A DNA stretch of 56,361 nt, taken from assembly GCA_905233545.1 (NCBI GenBank), contig CAJOEV010000016.1:1-56361 (forward strand), written 5' to 3'. The position numbers were made by a program, and so were the translations under genes. Of the stretch, positions 24,989 through 34,395 are shown piece after piece. The notes beneath the pieces are model-generated. The model ran no database searches. It was given only the letters and a program-made list of their open reading frames with translations, and was not told where the DNA came from. The first letter of the stretch is position 1. Each line of letters starts with the position of its first letter. The DNA comes from an uncultured Eubacterium sp. (lineage in GTDB: Bacteria; Bacillota; Clostridia; Oscillospirales; Acutalibacteraceae).

Positions 24989-27784
24989 TCAGAGGTTTAA
25001 AAGCTCCATTGTCTTAGCGCAGTCAGCGCAAAGAGTCGGATGAGCAGGATCGCTGCCGATATTTCTTGTAAACTTCCAGCAACGCTCGCACTTTTCGCCC
25101 TCAGCTTTTGAAACCGAGATTGAAAGTCCTTCAACATCGCCCTTGATTTCACCTTCGCCGTCTGCTATTTCAACAGCTGAAGTAATGAAGATTTCGGGAA
25201 GTGCTTCCTTAACATCCTCAAGGAATGCCTTAAGTTCACCGTATGCATAAAGAGTTACCTTTGCTTCAAGGGGCTTACCGATAATCTTCTCTCCTCTTGC
25301 AACCTCAAGAGCCTTCTGGGCGTCTGTTCTGATTTCATGGATTCTGTCCCACTTCTCGATGAATGCTGAATCGGTTTCAATGAACTTTTCGTTCGGCATT
25401 TCGTTGAAGAGAGGTGAACGGTTATCCCTTGATGAATCGTGCTTCATTTCCTTCCAGATTTCGTCGCAAGTGAATGCAAGAATCGGAGTGAGAAGAAGGG
25501 TTAATGCATCAAGAACCTTGTATAAAACGGTCTGAGCAGCTCTTCTTGACTTAGAATCGGGAGCCGAGGTATAGAGTCTGTCTTTGAGAACATCAAAATA
25601 GAAGTTACTCATATCAACAACACAGAAATTATGAAGTGCGTGAGCAGTTGTATGGTATTCATAATTATCATAGCCCTGCTTTGCAATTTCAATAACCTCG
25701 TCAAGCTTCATAAGCGCATACTTATCAAGCTCTTCAAGCTCATCATTTGCAACTATGTCCTTATCGGGGTCGAAATCATAGAGATTGCCGAGGCAGTATC
25801 TTGCTGTATTTCTGATTTTTCTGTAGTTATCCGAAATTTGCTTAAGAATTTCGGGGCTGATTCTTATATCTGCGTGGTAGTCAGCGGATGCAACCCATAA
25901 ACGGAGAATATCTGCACCGTATTTGCCGATAACCTCCTGGGGAGCAATACCGTTTCCGAGGGACTTACTCATCTTTCTTCCCTCGCCGTCAACAGTCCAG
26001 CCGTGAGTTATAATCTCTCTGTAAGGAGCGCCCTTGCCTGCTGCAACTGAGGTTAGGAGTGATGACTGGAACCAGCCTCTGTACTGGTCTGCGCCCTCAA
26101 GATATACATCTGCAGGCCATTTGAGGTAGGGTCTGTTTTTGCACACTGCAAAATGCGAAGAACCCGAGTCAAACCAAACGTCCATAATATCTTTTTCTTT
26201 TTCAAAGCCGTCTGATTTTCCGCAGTGGGGGCACTTGAATCCTTCGGGAACAAAGTATTCAGCCTCGTGAGCATACCATGCGTCCGAGCCCTCTTCACCA
26301 AATATATCGGAAACTTTATTCATAACATCGGCATCGATAATCTCTTTGCCGCAGTCCTTACAATAGATAACGGGAATCGGTACACCCCATTTTCTCTGGC
26401 GGGAAATACACCAATCGGCTCTTTCCTGAACCATTGACTGAAGTCTGTCCTTACCCCATTCAGGGAACCATTTTACATCCTCAGCAGCCTTAACTGCATC
26501 CTCTTTAAATGCGTCAACAGAACAGAACCACTGGCTTGTTGCTCTGAAGATAACGGGCTTATGGCATCTCCAGCAGTGAGGATACTGGTGCTTAATCTTC
26601 TTTAATGCAAAGAGTGCGCCCGTTTTGTCAAGATATTCTGCAATGGGTTTGTTTGCGTCCTCTGTAAAGAGACCTGCAAACTGACCTGCTTCTTCAGTTA
26701 AATAGCCCTTATCGTCAACGGGAACAACTATCGGGATTTCGGGATAGTTCTTGCAGACAATAAAGTCGTCAACACCGTGACCGGGAGCTGTATGAACACA
26801 GCCTGTTCCGCTTTCAAGAGTTACATGGTCACCGACAATAACAAGAGATGTTCTGTCGAGGAAGGGGTGCTGAGTTTTCATATACTCAAGCTCGTTTCCG
26901 CGGATGATTCCAACGGTTTCATAATCACTTACGCCTGCGTCCGCCATTGCAACATCAGCAAGGTCGGTTGCCATAACGAAGTATTCACCGTTTGCTTTGA
27001 GAAGTGAATACTCATAGTTAGGACCAACGCAGATTGCAAGGTTTGCAGGAAGTGTCCAGGTTGTTGTTGTCCAGATTACGAAGTAGGTTTTATCAAGGTC
27101 TGCACCGAGAGCAGCAAGCTTGCCCATATCGTCGGTAACTTTGAACTTAACATAGATTGAGTGGCAGGGGTCCTCGCCGTATTCAATCTCTGCCTCTGCA
27201 AGAGCTGTGTTACAGTCGGGACACCAGTAAACAGGCTTCAAGCCTTTATAGATATATCCCTTGTTCGCCATTGAAGCAAAAACCTTAATCTGCTCCTGTT
27301 CAAACTCCTTCTGGAGAGTAATATAGGGATTATCCCACTCACCGATTGCGCCGAGTCTTTTGAAGCTCTCGCGCTGGATGTCAACATAGCCGAGTGCTGT
27401 ATCACGGCAGATTTTTCTGAGCTCAAGATCGCTTATATCAGTTGTTGCGCTGATACCCGCCTTTTTTCTTGCCGCAAGCTCAGTCGGAAGACCGTGGGTG
27501 TCCCAGCCCGGAACATAAGGGGACTGGAAGCCCGTCATATTCTTATAACGAACTATGAAATCCTTAAGTGTTTTATTGAGTGCGTGACCGATATGAATGT
27601 CTCCGTTTGCGTACGGAGGTCCGTCATGAAGGAGAAACATGGGCTTATCTGCATTATGCTTCATAAGCTCTTCATACTGCTTGTTTTCCTCCCATCCCTT
27701 CAAAAACTCAGGCTCTCTCTGGGGGAGAGAAGCTCTCATCGGGAAATCGGTTTTGGGTAAATTCAGTGTTTGATTATAATCCAT
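24989..27784 (-). CDS. ileS: Isoleucyl-tRNA synthetase
   Basis: The 931-residue class I synthetase carries the HIGH motif as GDIHIGHALN (about 63-72) and KMSKS in GEGRKMSKSLGN. The editing domain has the TTTWTLPANLAICVG motif, and the C-terminal zinc finger is CERCWKF...CADC. This is the bacterial (mupirocin-sensitive type) layout. Only 29 bases separate it from divIVA upstream, so there is no room for a T-box leader. Confidence 0.98.
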   Translation of the reverse strand: MDYNQTLNLPKTDFPMRASLPQREPEFLKGWEENKQYEELMKHNADKPMFLLHDGPPYANGDIHIGHALNKTLKDFIVRYKNMTGFQSPYVPGWDTHGLPTELAARKKAGISATTDISDLELRKICRDTALGYVDIQRESFKRLGAIGEWDNPYITLQKEFEQEQIKVFASMANKGYIYKGLKPVYWCPDCNTALAEAEIEYGEDPCHSIYVKFKVTDDMGKLAALGADLDKTYFVIWTTTTWTLPANLAICVGPNYEYSLLKANGEYFVMATDLADVAMADAGVSDYETVGIIRGNELEYMKTQHPFLDRTSLVIVGDHVTLESGTGCVHTAPGHGVDDFIVCKNYPEIPIVVPVDDKGYLTEEAGQFAGLFTEDANKPIAEYLDKTGALFALKKIKHQYPHCWRCHKPVIFRATSQWFCSVDAFKEDAVKAAEDVKWFPEWGKDRLQSMVQERADWCISRQRKWGVPIPVIYCKDCGKEIIDADVMNKVSDIFGEEGSDAWYAHEAEYFVPEGFKCPHCGKSDGFEKEKDIMDVWFDSGSSHFAVCKNRPYLKWPADVYLEGADQYRGWFQSSLLTSVAAGKGAPYREIITHGWTVDGEGRKMSKSLGNGIAPQEVIGKYGADILRLWVASADYHADIRISPEILKQISDNYRKIRNTARYCLGNLYDFDPDKDIVANDELEELDKYALMKLDEVIEIAKQGYDNYEYHTTAHALHNFCVVDMSNFYFDVLKDRLYTSAPDSKSRRAAQTVLYKVLDALTLLLTPILAFTCDEIWKEMKHDSSRDNRSPLFNEMPNEKFIETDSAFIEKWDRIHEIRTDAQKALEVARGEKIIGKPLEAKVTLYAYGELKAFLEDVKEALPEIFITSAVEIADGEGEIKGDVEGLSISVSKAEGEKCERCWKFTRNIGSDPAHPTLCADCAKTMELLNL

Positions 27785-27813
27785 TAATCTGTGCTCCTTA
27801 GATTAGTATGTTC

Positions 27814-29049
27814 TTATTTCTTTTTCTTGAAAAAGCCCTTGAATTTCGGCTGTTCTTCTTCCTCATCATCCTCGGGAGGAACAAGAGAAATTGTCTGGCT
27901 TCTGTCATAGTGTGCGTCGTTATTGTTTATGTTGAAATATGATTCAAACGGGCGTTTTGCGTTTTCATCCTCAAAAAGAGATTCATCCTCTTTTTCCATT
28001 TCTGCCTCTTCACCGATTTCGGGAATATTCATTCCGGATGAATCAATGGGAGTGAATTCATTGTTTGAGAATGCTTCAACAGCCTCCATCGGGTCGGTAT
28101 TTTCTTCCTCGTCCTCTTCAGCTGTTTCTTCATCTTCTTCGTTATTCTCTGAGCTGATATCTTCGAATTCTTCGGCTGCTTCGGGCTCCCGGATTTCTTC
28201 AGTATCCTCTTCAGCTTCTTCGATTTCTTCAATCTCTTCAGCCACATCGTCAAGTTCTTTGTCGATTACAACTTCATCGGGAATTGCGTTTTGAATTTCT
28301 TCAATTTCCGAAACTAAAGAATTAACATCATTGCGGATGTTTTCAACCTCTTCTTCAGCTTCGTCATCGCCTGCTTCAAGGTTTGCGTTCTTCAGAACCT
28401 CAAGCTGTTCGGAATAGAGGTCAACAAGCTTTGAAATAAGAGCTTTAGCGTCGGATTTAACTGTTCTTGATAAAACCTTATATGCTTCTGCCTCAGCTTT
28501 TGACTTTCCGATAAGTTCATCGGAAATCTCTTTTGCCTGGTCAAGAACATTCTGTGCAATAGTTTTTGAAGAATTAATAGCATCATTTGCTTTCTTCTCT
28601 GCAGCAGAGATAGTGTCGCTTGCCTTACGGTTTGCATCAGCAATAATTGCATCAGCCTCTTCATTTTTATCTTTGATTAATTTTGCAGAAAATTCTCTTG
28701 CTTCGCTGATAATGCTCTCGGATTTTTCATTAGCCTCATCAACTGTTTTCTTTGCAGTTGCTTCGCTGTTGCTGATAAGAGTATCCGCTGTTTCCTTTGA
28801 CTCTTTTTCAATCTTATCAGCCATCTTCTGCGCGGTGATAAGAGCATGTTTGATTGAGTCCTCTTCCTCTCTGTACTCCTCGATTCTTTTAGCGAGGATT
28901 TCCATTTTGCGATAAAGCTCTTTGTTTTCGTTGATATAGCCTTCAATTGTGTCGGCTGCATCGTTTAATGCATTTTTAACCTCATCAACATTGTAGCCGT
29001 TTTGCTCGGGTGAAAATGTTAAGTTTCTTAAATCGTTTGAATTAATCAT
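27814..29049 (-). CDS. divIVA: DivIVA-domain protein with long acidic tail
   Basis: DivIVA proteins mark curved membranes and recruit division or growth factors. The 411-residue product begins with the DivIVA domain (LRNLTFSPEQNGYNVDEVKN, about 5-60). A long coiled coil follows (about 60-225) with repeated Ala-rich stretches (ADANRKASDTISAAEKKAND). Then comes a strongly acidic tail rich in Glu (about 235-370), and a C-terminal KFKGFFKKKK patch. The canonical N-terminal membrane-insertion residues are present in altered form. It sits in the sepF-divIVA-ileS-lspA order typical of Firmicutes. GAGGAG supports the start. Confidence 0.9.
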   Translation of the reverse strand: MINSNDLRNLTFSPEQNGYNVDEVKNALNDAADTIEGYINENKELYRKMEILAKRIEEYREEEDSIKHALITAQKMADKIEKESKETADTLISNSEATAKKTVDEANEKSESIISEAREFSAKLIKDKNEEADAIIADANRKASDTISAAEKKANDAINSSKTIAQNVLDQAKEISDELIGKSKAEAEAYKVLSRTVKSDAKALISKLVDLYSEQLEVLKNANLEAGDDEAEEEVENIRNDVNSLVSEIEEIQNAIPDEVVIDKELDDVAEEIEEIEEAEEDTEEIREPEAAEEFEDISSENNEEDEETAEEDEEENTDPMEAVEAFSNNEFTPIDSSGMNIPEIGEEAEMEKEDESLFEDENAKRPFESYFNINNNDAHYDRSQTISLVPPEDDEEEEQPKFKGFFKKKK

Positions 29050-29078
29050 AATATATCTCCTCTGAATAATAATCTTTC

Positions 29079-29570
29079 TTACATAAACATTCCGTTGTTT
29101 TCAAGCTCATCAATCAAATCACCCATAACATCAACATTATACGGTGTTATTATGTATGTTGAGTTTGCAACGCGCTTTATCTGACCGTTATTTGCATATG
29201 CAACTCCTGAAAGGAAATCAAGAAGTCTTCTTGCAATGTCACGGTTTGTGCTTTCAAGATTAAGAACAACCGACCTCTTTGTGTTGAGATGGTCCGCAAT
29301 CTGAGCTGCCTCTTCATATCTTTCGGGTTTTACAAGAACAACCTGGAACTGAGCTGTTGTGTTGATGTTAACAACCTTATCGCTCTTAGCTCTTCTCATT
29401 GTACGCTCAGGTCTTGCTTCTTCCTTTTCATAAGTAGGAGGTGCTTCAACTGTTCTGCTGCTTCTTGAAGCTTTGTTAAAAGAGGATGCTGCATCATCAT
29501 AAAAGTTTTCGAATTCAGCATCATCGTCTTCTTCATTTAAAATATCTTTTACCTTATCAAAAAATCCCAT
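29079..29570 (-). CDS. sepF: Cell division protein SepF
   Basis: SepF binds FtsZ and the membrane and helps septum assembly. The 163 residues start with the amphipathic membrane helix MGFFDKVKDIL, then an acidic, disordered linker (about 12-70). The C-terminal SepF domain follows (VVLVKPERYEEAAQIADHL; RSVVLNLE; RRLLDFLSGVAYA). It lies between yggS and divIVA, as in Bacillus. The ylmG and ylmH genes usually found here are missing. Confidence 0.95.
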   Translation of the reverse strand: MGFFDKVKDILNEEDDDAEFENFYDDAASSFNKASRSSRTVEAPPTYEKEEARPERTMRRAKSDKVVNINTTAQFQVVLVKPERYEEAAQIADHLNTKRSVVLNLESTNRDIARRLLDFLSGVAYANNGQIKRVANSTYIITPYNVDVMGDLIDELENNGMFM

Positions 29571-29588
29571 CTTTTCTACCTCACATTT

Positions 29589-30314
29589 TTAAAAATATTT
29601 TCTTGCTCCGAATATTGCAGAGCCAACTCTTACTATATTTGAACCCTCGAGTACGGCGCTTTCATAATCACCGCTCATACCCATGGAGAGAATGTCCATA
29701 TTTATATTATCTATTCTTTTATCTTTAATGTCAACAAAGGATTGATACATTGATGAAAAATAATTTCTTACCTCTTTTTCATCGCATATCGGCGGAATTG
29801 TCATAAGTCCCTTAACCCTTATGTTATCAAGCTCGGCTATCCGGAACAAAAGCTCCTCAAGCTCTTCAATAAAGATTCCGCTTTTTGATTCCTCCTTGCC
29901 GACATTAACTTCAACAAGCACATTTGTCACAACATCTTTCTTTACCGACTGTCTGCTTATTTCCTTTGCAAGCTTGATTGAATCAACCGACTCAATCATA
30001 TCAACCTCGCCGACAATCTGCTTTGCCTTGTTGCTTTGGAGATGTCCTATAAGATGTTTTTCAACACCGTCCAGATGGAGCTCATCTTTTTTGCCGAGAT
30101 ATTCCTGAACTCTGTTTTCGCCTATCAAATCGGCTCCGATATCAAGCACCGGATTGATATACTCAGCTTCAACGGTTTTTGTAACACACATCAGCCGAAC
30201 ATCATTCGGGTCTCGGTTTGCCTTTATTGCAGCTTCTTCAACATCCGCTTTGACTTTTTTGTAGTTGTCAACCGTTTGCCGAGCGCGCTGTTCATCATAT
30301 GTAGACTTTTCCAT
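29589..30314 (-). CDS. YggS/YlmE family PLP-homeostasis protein
   Basis: This 241-residue single-domain protein with an alanine-racemase-like barrel binds PLP without known catalysis. LMCVTKTVEAEYINPVLD holds the PLP lysine (about residue 46). GENRVQEYLGKK, HLIGHLQSNKAK and LSMGMSGDYESAV are hallmarks. The start overlaps the end of the upstream gene by 20 bases, with AGGAG nine bases ahead, implying coupling. It precedes sepF, as in Bacillus ylmE-sepF. Confidence 0.93.
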   Translation of the reverse strand: MEKSTYDEQRARQTVDNYKKVKADVEEAAIKANRDPNDVRLMCVTKTVEAEYINPVLDIGADLIGENRVQEYLGKKDELHLDGVEKHLIGHLQSNKAKQIVGEVDMIESVDSIKLAKEISRQSVKKDVVTNVLVEVNVGKEESKSGIFIEELEELLFRIAELDNIRVKGLMTIPPICDEKEVRNYFSSMYQSFVDIKDKRIDNINMDILSMGMSGDYESAVLEGSNIVRVGSAIFGARKYF

Positions 30315-31539
30315 CCTCGAGCTCCTTTCCCTGTGTTATTATCTGGTCATACAGCCTTATTCCGTTTGGCATATCGGGATTGAAGGAGAGAATTACATAG
30401 TCATTATCAGAATAAATAACCTCTGCTTCCCTGAATTTCACCTGACTTGAAATAAGAACATATACGCCCTTTTTCTCTTTATTCGTCTTTTTATCCTTTG
30501 AAACATGAAGAGCGGACGCAGGAACCTTTATTCCCTCAAGAGATTTTGTTCTGATTTCTATATCCGCTTTTCTGATTGAAGCAATTTTTGAATCCATATT
30601 GCTGGATTTAAGAATCAGCGCTGTTTTCTTCTGCCCTGTTTTAGGCTGTGCACCGCTGACTATCTGAACATTAAGCACGGTTGAATCATTATCCTTCAGC
30701 GCAACCTGCACCGTCTGTCCGTCATTGAGATTGATAACCTTGTTTGAATCAACAACACATTCAAAATACCATGCATAGCTTGTTACGATTTTTCCGATAT
30801 ATTTTCCGTCGTTAATTCCGCTTGATTCATCAACCTTCTTAAGCGCTTTGGTAATACCGTCAACGCTTGTTTCTTCAGCTTTGCTGTAATCAACAATATC
30901 TTCAAATCCGTCAACATATCCCGAGAAAACTCCCGATTCCTTAGTTGTGATATAACTGTCGGGCTTTGAGGAGGAATAACTCTGCGCCTGTTTTCTTAAA
31001 TTCTGAATTATCGAGAGAAGGTCAACATCCTTTCCGATAATCATCTGACGCCTTAAAATACTGTCATTAAGCTCGGCTGATTTGTTTTCAATATCCTTAC
31101 CGTTTTTGTTTGATGCAGCACGGACATAATTATTGATGTTTTCGCCGATTTCTGCATTGATTGATTCAACGCTTGCCGCCTGGCCAACTGTCTGGGACTG
31201 AAGATTTTCATAATATTTCAAATCTTTTTCAACATCGAGATATTTCGAATAGTTTTCAGCCGCTTCGGCAGATGAAAACGCCATTGCAACATTTCCGCCG
31301 ACATTAATTTTATCACCGTCGGATACGCAGGGCACGGTAACTCCGCTGCTTTTTGCACTGATTGTGTGTTCATCGCGAACAATCAGCGCCGTTGCATCTA
31401 TCTTTTCATAAACGGTTGAAAGCACGGCGGTTTCAGTCTCAAAATCAATATGCATAACCGAATAGCATTGATAAAAGATATATGCAAAAACAAGCACAAC
31501 GGCAATAATTATTGCCAGCGTGTCTTTTTTAATTTTCAC
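30295..31539 (-). CDS. HlyD-like membrane-anchored protein
   Basis: The 414-residue product has one N-terminal transmembrane segment (TLAIIIAVVLVFAYIFYQC) and then an extracellular part. The pattern of a biotinyl/lipoyl-like half (VSDGDKINVGGNVAMAFSS), a coiled coil (about 95-200) and a beta-barrel region with a C-terminal IKVPASALHVSKD is that of HlyD/periplasmic-adaptor proteins. No transporter ATPase or permease is adjacent. It occupies the place upstream of yggS-sepF-divIVA, so a link with division or the envelope is inferred only from context. Function is unknown. Confidence 0.75.
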   Translation of the reverse strand: MKIKKDTLAIIIAVVLVFAYIFYQCYSVMHIDFETETAVLSTVYEKIDATALIVRDEHTISAKSSGVTVPCVSDGDKINVGGNVAMAFSSAEAAENYSKYLDVEKDLKYYENLQSQTVGQAASVESINAEIGENINNYVRAASNKNGKDIENKSAELNDSILRRQMIIGKDVDLLSIIQNLRKQAQSYSSSKPDSYITTKESGVFSGYVDGFEDIVDYSKAEETSVDGITKALKKVDESSGINDGKYIGKIVTSYAWYFECVVDSNKVINLNDGQTVQVALKDNDSTVLNVQIVSGAQPKTGQKKTALILKSSNMDSKIASIRKADIEIRTKSLEGIKVPASALHVSKDKKTNKEKKGVYVLISSQVKFREAEVIYSDNDYVILSFNPDMPNGIRLYDQIITQGKELEDGKVYI

Positions 31540-31560
31540 AATTGAAACCTCCGTTTTTTA

Positions 31561-32478
31561 TTATTTCAAAAAGTCCTGTGCGAGTTTTTCAACCGAGTCA
31601 ATCAGCTCATCGAACTGCATTTCATCCGCATAAAACCATTTGATTTTTTCATTTCTTTTAAACCAGGTTATCTGCCTTTTGGCATAGTGCCTTGTTTCCT
31701 GTTTTATTCTATCGAGCGCTTCATCAAGAGAAACGCTTCCTTCAAAATACGGAATTAATTCTTTGTGTCCGATTGCCTGAGCGGATGTCTTGCCCGAACT
31801 GCCCGGCATTTTCTTTGCTTCGTCGACCAATCCGTTTTCAGCCATTGAATCAACGCGCTTATTAATCCGCTCGTATAACTTATTTCTATCCCTGAAATTA
31901 ATTCCAATATACAGCGCTTCAAACGGGCTTTCTTCATTTTTAGACTCTTCGTTCTGCTTTGTCTTTGAAGTTCCGCCGAAATAAAGTTCAAGCGCTCTTA
32001 TAACTCTTTTTCTGTTGTTCTTATGAATGCCCTCGGCTGCTTCGGCATCGTATTCAACAAGCATTGAATAGAGCTCATCATTTGACTTTTCCTCAAGCTC
32101 GCTTCTGAGTTTTTCATCAACTCCGACATCGCTGAATGAAATGTTGTTTACAAAGCTATCAACAAACAGCCCCGTTCCGCCGGCTATAATCGGGAGCTTG
32201 CCCCTGCTTGCAATATCAAATGCTTTTTCCTTTGCAAGCAAAACAAATTCAGCAACTGAAAACGGTTTGTCCGCTTCAAAGCATTCAACAAGATAATGCG
32301 GTATTCCCTGCATTTCCTCTTTAGTGACTGCTGCCGTTGCAATCGGCATTCCCTTATAAATCTGCATTGAGTCAGCCGAGATTATTTCACCGTCCAGCCT
32401 TTTGGCAAGTTCAACTGAAAGCGCTGTTTTTCCCGAAGCAGTAGGCCCGACAACACATATGATTTTTATTTTTTCCAT
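31561..32478 (-). CDS. miaA: tRNA dimethylallyltransferase
   Basis: MiaA adds a dimethylallyl group to A37 of tRNAs reading U-starting codons; MiaB, encoded nearby, then methylthiolates it. The 305-residue product has the P-loop GPTASGKTALS, ISADSMQIYKGM, the GGTGLFVDSF motif and the C-terminal QTRHYAKRQITWFKRN-like segment. The ATG at 32478 is separated from the mutL stop by one base; an upstream in-frame start inside mutL is less likely. Confidence 0.96.
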   Translation of the reverse strand: MEKIKIICVVGPTASGKTALSVELAKRLDGEIISADSMQIYKGMPIATAAVTKEEMQGIPHYLVECFEADKPFSVAEFVLLAKEKAFDIASRGKLPIIAGGTGLFVDSFVNNISFSDVGVDEKLRSELEEKSNDELYSMLVEYDAEAAEGIHKNNRKRVIRALELYFGGTSKTKQNEESKNEESPFEALYIGINFRDRNKLYERINKRVDSMAENGLVDEAKKMPGSSGKTSAQAIGHKELIPYFEGSVSLDEALDRIKQETRHYAKRQITWFKRNEKIKWFYADEMQFDELIDSVEKLAQDFLK

Positions 32479-32479
32479 A

Positions 32480-34324
32480 CTACGACCTGCCGAAAAGCTT
32501 TTCGATTTCATATTTTGTCATTTTAATCATAACAGGTCTGCCGTGGGGGCAGTATCTTATCTCGGGCATTGAAAGAAGCTTCTTAACAAAAAGCTCTCTT
32601 TCATACGGAGAAGTATAGTCCCCCGCCTTAACAGCTGCTCTGCACGAGGTTGAATGAAAAATCCAATCCATTTTATCGGGCGTTATATCAGTTTTGCCCT
32701 CAAGCAGTTTGCCTGCAGTTTCACAGATAAGCTCTTCAATATCCTCGCCGCTGAGCATTGACGGACATTCGCGGACAATTACCGACGAATCACCAAAGTC
32801 CTCAACTAAGAATCCGCATTTTTTATATAAATCAAGATTTGAGCAAACCGCGCTGTATTCCTCTTTGGTAAGACGAACGGCAACGGGTGACAAAAGCAGC
32901 TGCGAATTTATTTCGGTGCTCTTTTTGAGCTTTTCAAAGTTCATTCTCTCGTGAGCAGCATGTTTATCAATAAAATATAATTCCTTGTCAATTTCAACAA
33001 TTATGTATGTTTTAAACGCTTCACCGATAACTCTGAAATCAGGAACATCAACCTCGGGTTCCTTAGGTTCTTCGGGCGCCTTAGTCTGCTCTTCGTCAAA
33101 TTCAATATTGCTTATTTCATCAAGAGTTTTTTTATATACTCTTTTGCTCTCTTCATCGGGTGCGGCTTTATATTCACTCTTAGGAGCGGCAACATTCCAG
33201 AAGTTTTCGGAGCTCTTCTTCTGTCTGAATTCCATCTGCTGCGGTTTGTCTTCACTCTTTTTAAAGATATCAAGCCTTCCGCTTGCAGTCTGAACAACGG
33301 GCTTTTTATCTTCAAAGATAACCTCTTTTGGAGTGTCCTGTTGTTCAATCGCCGATTTAACTCCGTAGTAGACAAGCTCGAAAACAGGGCGTTCATTAGC
33401 AAAACGAACTTCAATTTTTGCAGGATGAACATTAACATCAACAAATGAACTGTCGCATTCAATATTAAGAACGCATCCGGGGAATTTGCCGACCATAATT
33501 GAGTTCTTATATGCCTGCTCGAGCGCCGCCATAGCCGTCTGACATCTTACAAGACGGGAATTGATAAAGAAGAACTGCATTGCTCTGCTCTTTCTTGAAG
33601 CAGAGGGCTTTGTTACAACTCCGCTGATATGCATATTATTAACACTGTAGTCAACATCAATCAGTGAGGAGGAAAACTCTTTTCCGAAAACGGAATAAAC
33701 TGCGCTTTTAAGCTCCCCGTTACCCGAGGTTATAAGAACTTGCTTGCCGTCGCGAATAAATCTGAACGAAACTTCGGGATGGCTTATTGCCATTCTGTCA
33801 ACAACGCCTGCAACAGAGTTGCCCTCGGTTACATCCTTTTTTAAGAATTTCATTCGCGCAGGAGTGTTGAAGAAAATATCACGGACAACGATTGTTGTTC
33901 CTTCAGGACAGCCCGCATCCGAAAAGTCCTTTTCCTCACCGCCTGCAATCTCATATCTTGAGCCGAGCTTCGAGCCCTTTTCCCTTGTTAAGAGCTCAAC
34001 TCTTGCAACTGCGGCAACGGAAGCCATTGCTTCACCTCTGAAACCGAGCGTTGAAATTGCATCAAGGTCGTCCCCCGTTTTAATCTTGCTTGTTGCATGG
34101 GGAATGAAAACCTTTTTGATTTCGCTTTTTGCAATTCCGCAGCCGTCATCAGTTATTCTGATATAAGTTATTCCGCCGTTTTTAATCTCAACGGTTATGT
34201 TCTTTGCGCCCGCATCAAGCGAGTTTTCAATCATTTCCTTAACAACGGACGAGGGGCGTTCAACACCCTCGCCTGCCGCAATAAGCTGATAGACCTCTTT
34301 GGGAAGTATATTAATCTCAGGCAT
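32480..34324 (-). CDS. mutL: DNA mismatch repair protein MutL
   Basis: MutL couples mismatch recognition to strand incision. The 614-residue protein has the GHKL ATPase motifs (EMIENSLDAGA; DDGCGI; TLGFRGEAMAS) and a C-terminal dimerisation domain. The endonuclease motif DKHAAHERMNFE fits the consensus D-x-H-A-x2-E-x4-E, and CPHGRP is also present, so this is a nicking-type MutL as expected where MutH is absent. The Pro/Lys/Glu-rich linker spans about 345-430. The ATG at 34324 has GAGGGG just upstream. It is followed one base after its stop by miaA. Confidence 0.96.
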   Translation of the reverse strand: MPEINILPKEVYQLIAAGEGVERPSSVVKEMIENSLDAGAKNITVEIKNGGITYIRITDDGCGIAKSEIKKVFIPHATSKIKTGDDLDAISTLGFRGEAMASVAAVARVELLTREKGSKLGSRYEIAGGEEKDFSDAGCPEGTTIVVRDIFFNTPARMKFLKKDVTEGNSVAGVVDRMAISHPEVSFRFIRDGKQVLITSGNGELKSAVYSVFGKEFSSSLIDVDYSVNNMHISGVVTKPSASRKSRAMQFFFINSRLVRCQTAMAALEQAYKNSIMVGKFPGCVLNIECDSSFVDVNVHPAKIEVRFANERPVFELVYYGVKSAIEQQDTPKEVIFEDKKPVVQTASGRLDIFKKSEDKPQQMEFRQKKSSENFWNVAAPKSEYKAAPDEESKRVYKKTLDEISNIEFDEEQTKAPEEPKEPEVDVPDFRVIGEAFKTYIIVEIDKELYFIDKHAAHERMNFEKLKKSTEINSQLLLSPVAVRLTKEEYSAVCSNLDLYKKCGFLVEDFGDSSVIVRECPSMLSGEDIEELICETAGKLLEGKTDITPDKMDWIFHSTSCRAAVKAGDYTSPYERELFVKKLLSMPEIRYCPHGRPVMIKMTKYEIEKLFGRS

Positions 34325-34340
34325 TCCCCTCACCCCCTTT

Positions 34341-34395
34341 TGTTAATTATGAATTCGGAATTATGAATGATGAATTTCGGGTTGCTGCGCTCCGA
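34341..34395 (-). repeat. Common box plus AATTATG heptamers after the mutS stop codon
   Basis: On the minus strand the mutS stop TAA is followed at once by TCGGAGCGCAGCAACCCG and AAATTC, then CATCATTC, ATAATTC, CGAATTC and ATAATTAACAAAAGG. It lies between mutS and mutL. Confidence 0.7.

Noticed and set aside
27785-27813. T-box before ileS
   Set aside because: The gap to divIVA is 29 bases, too short for any T-box.
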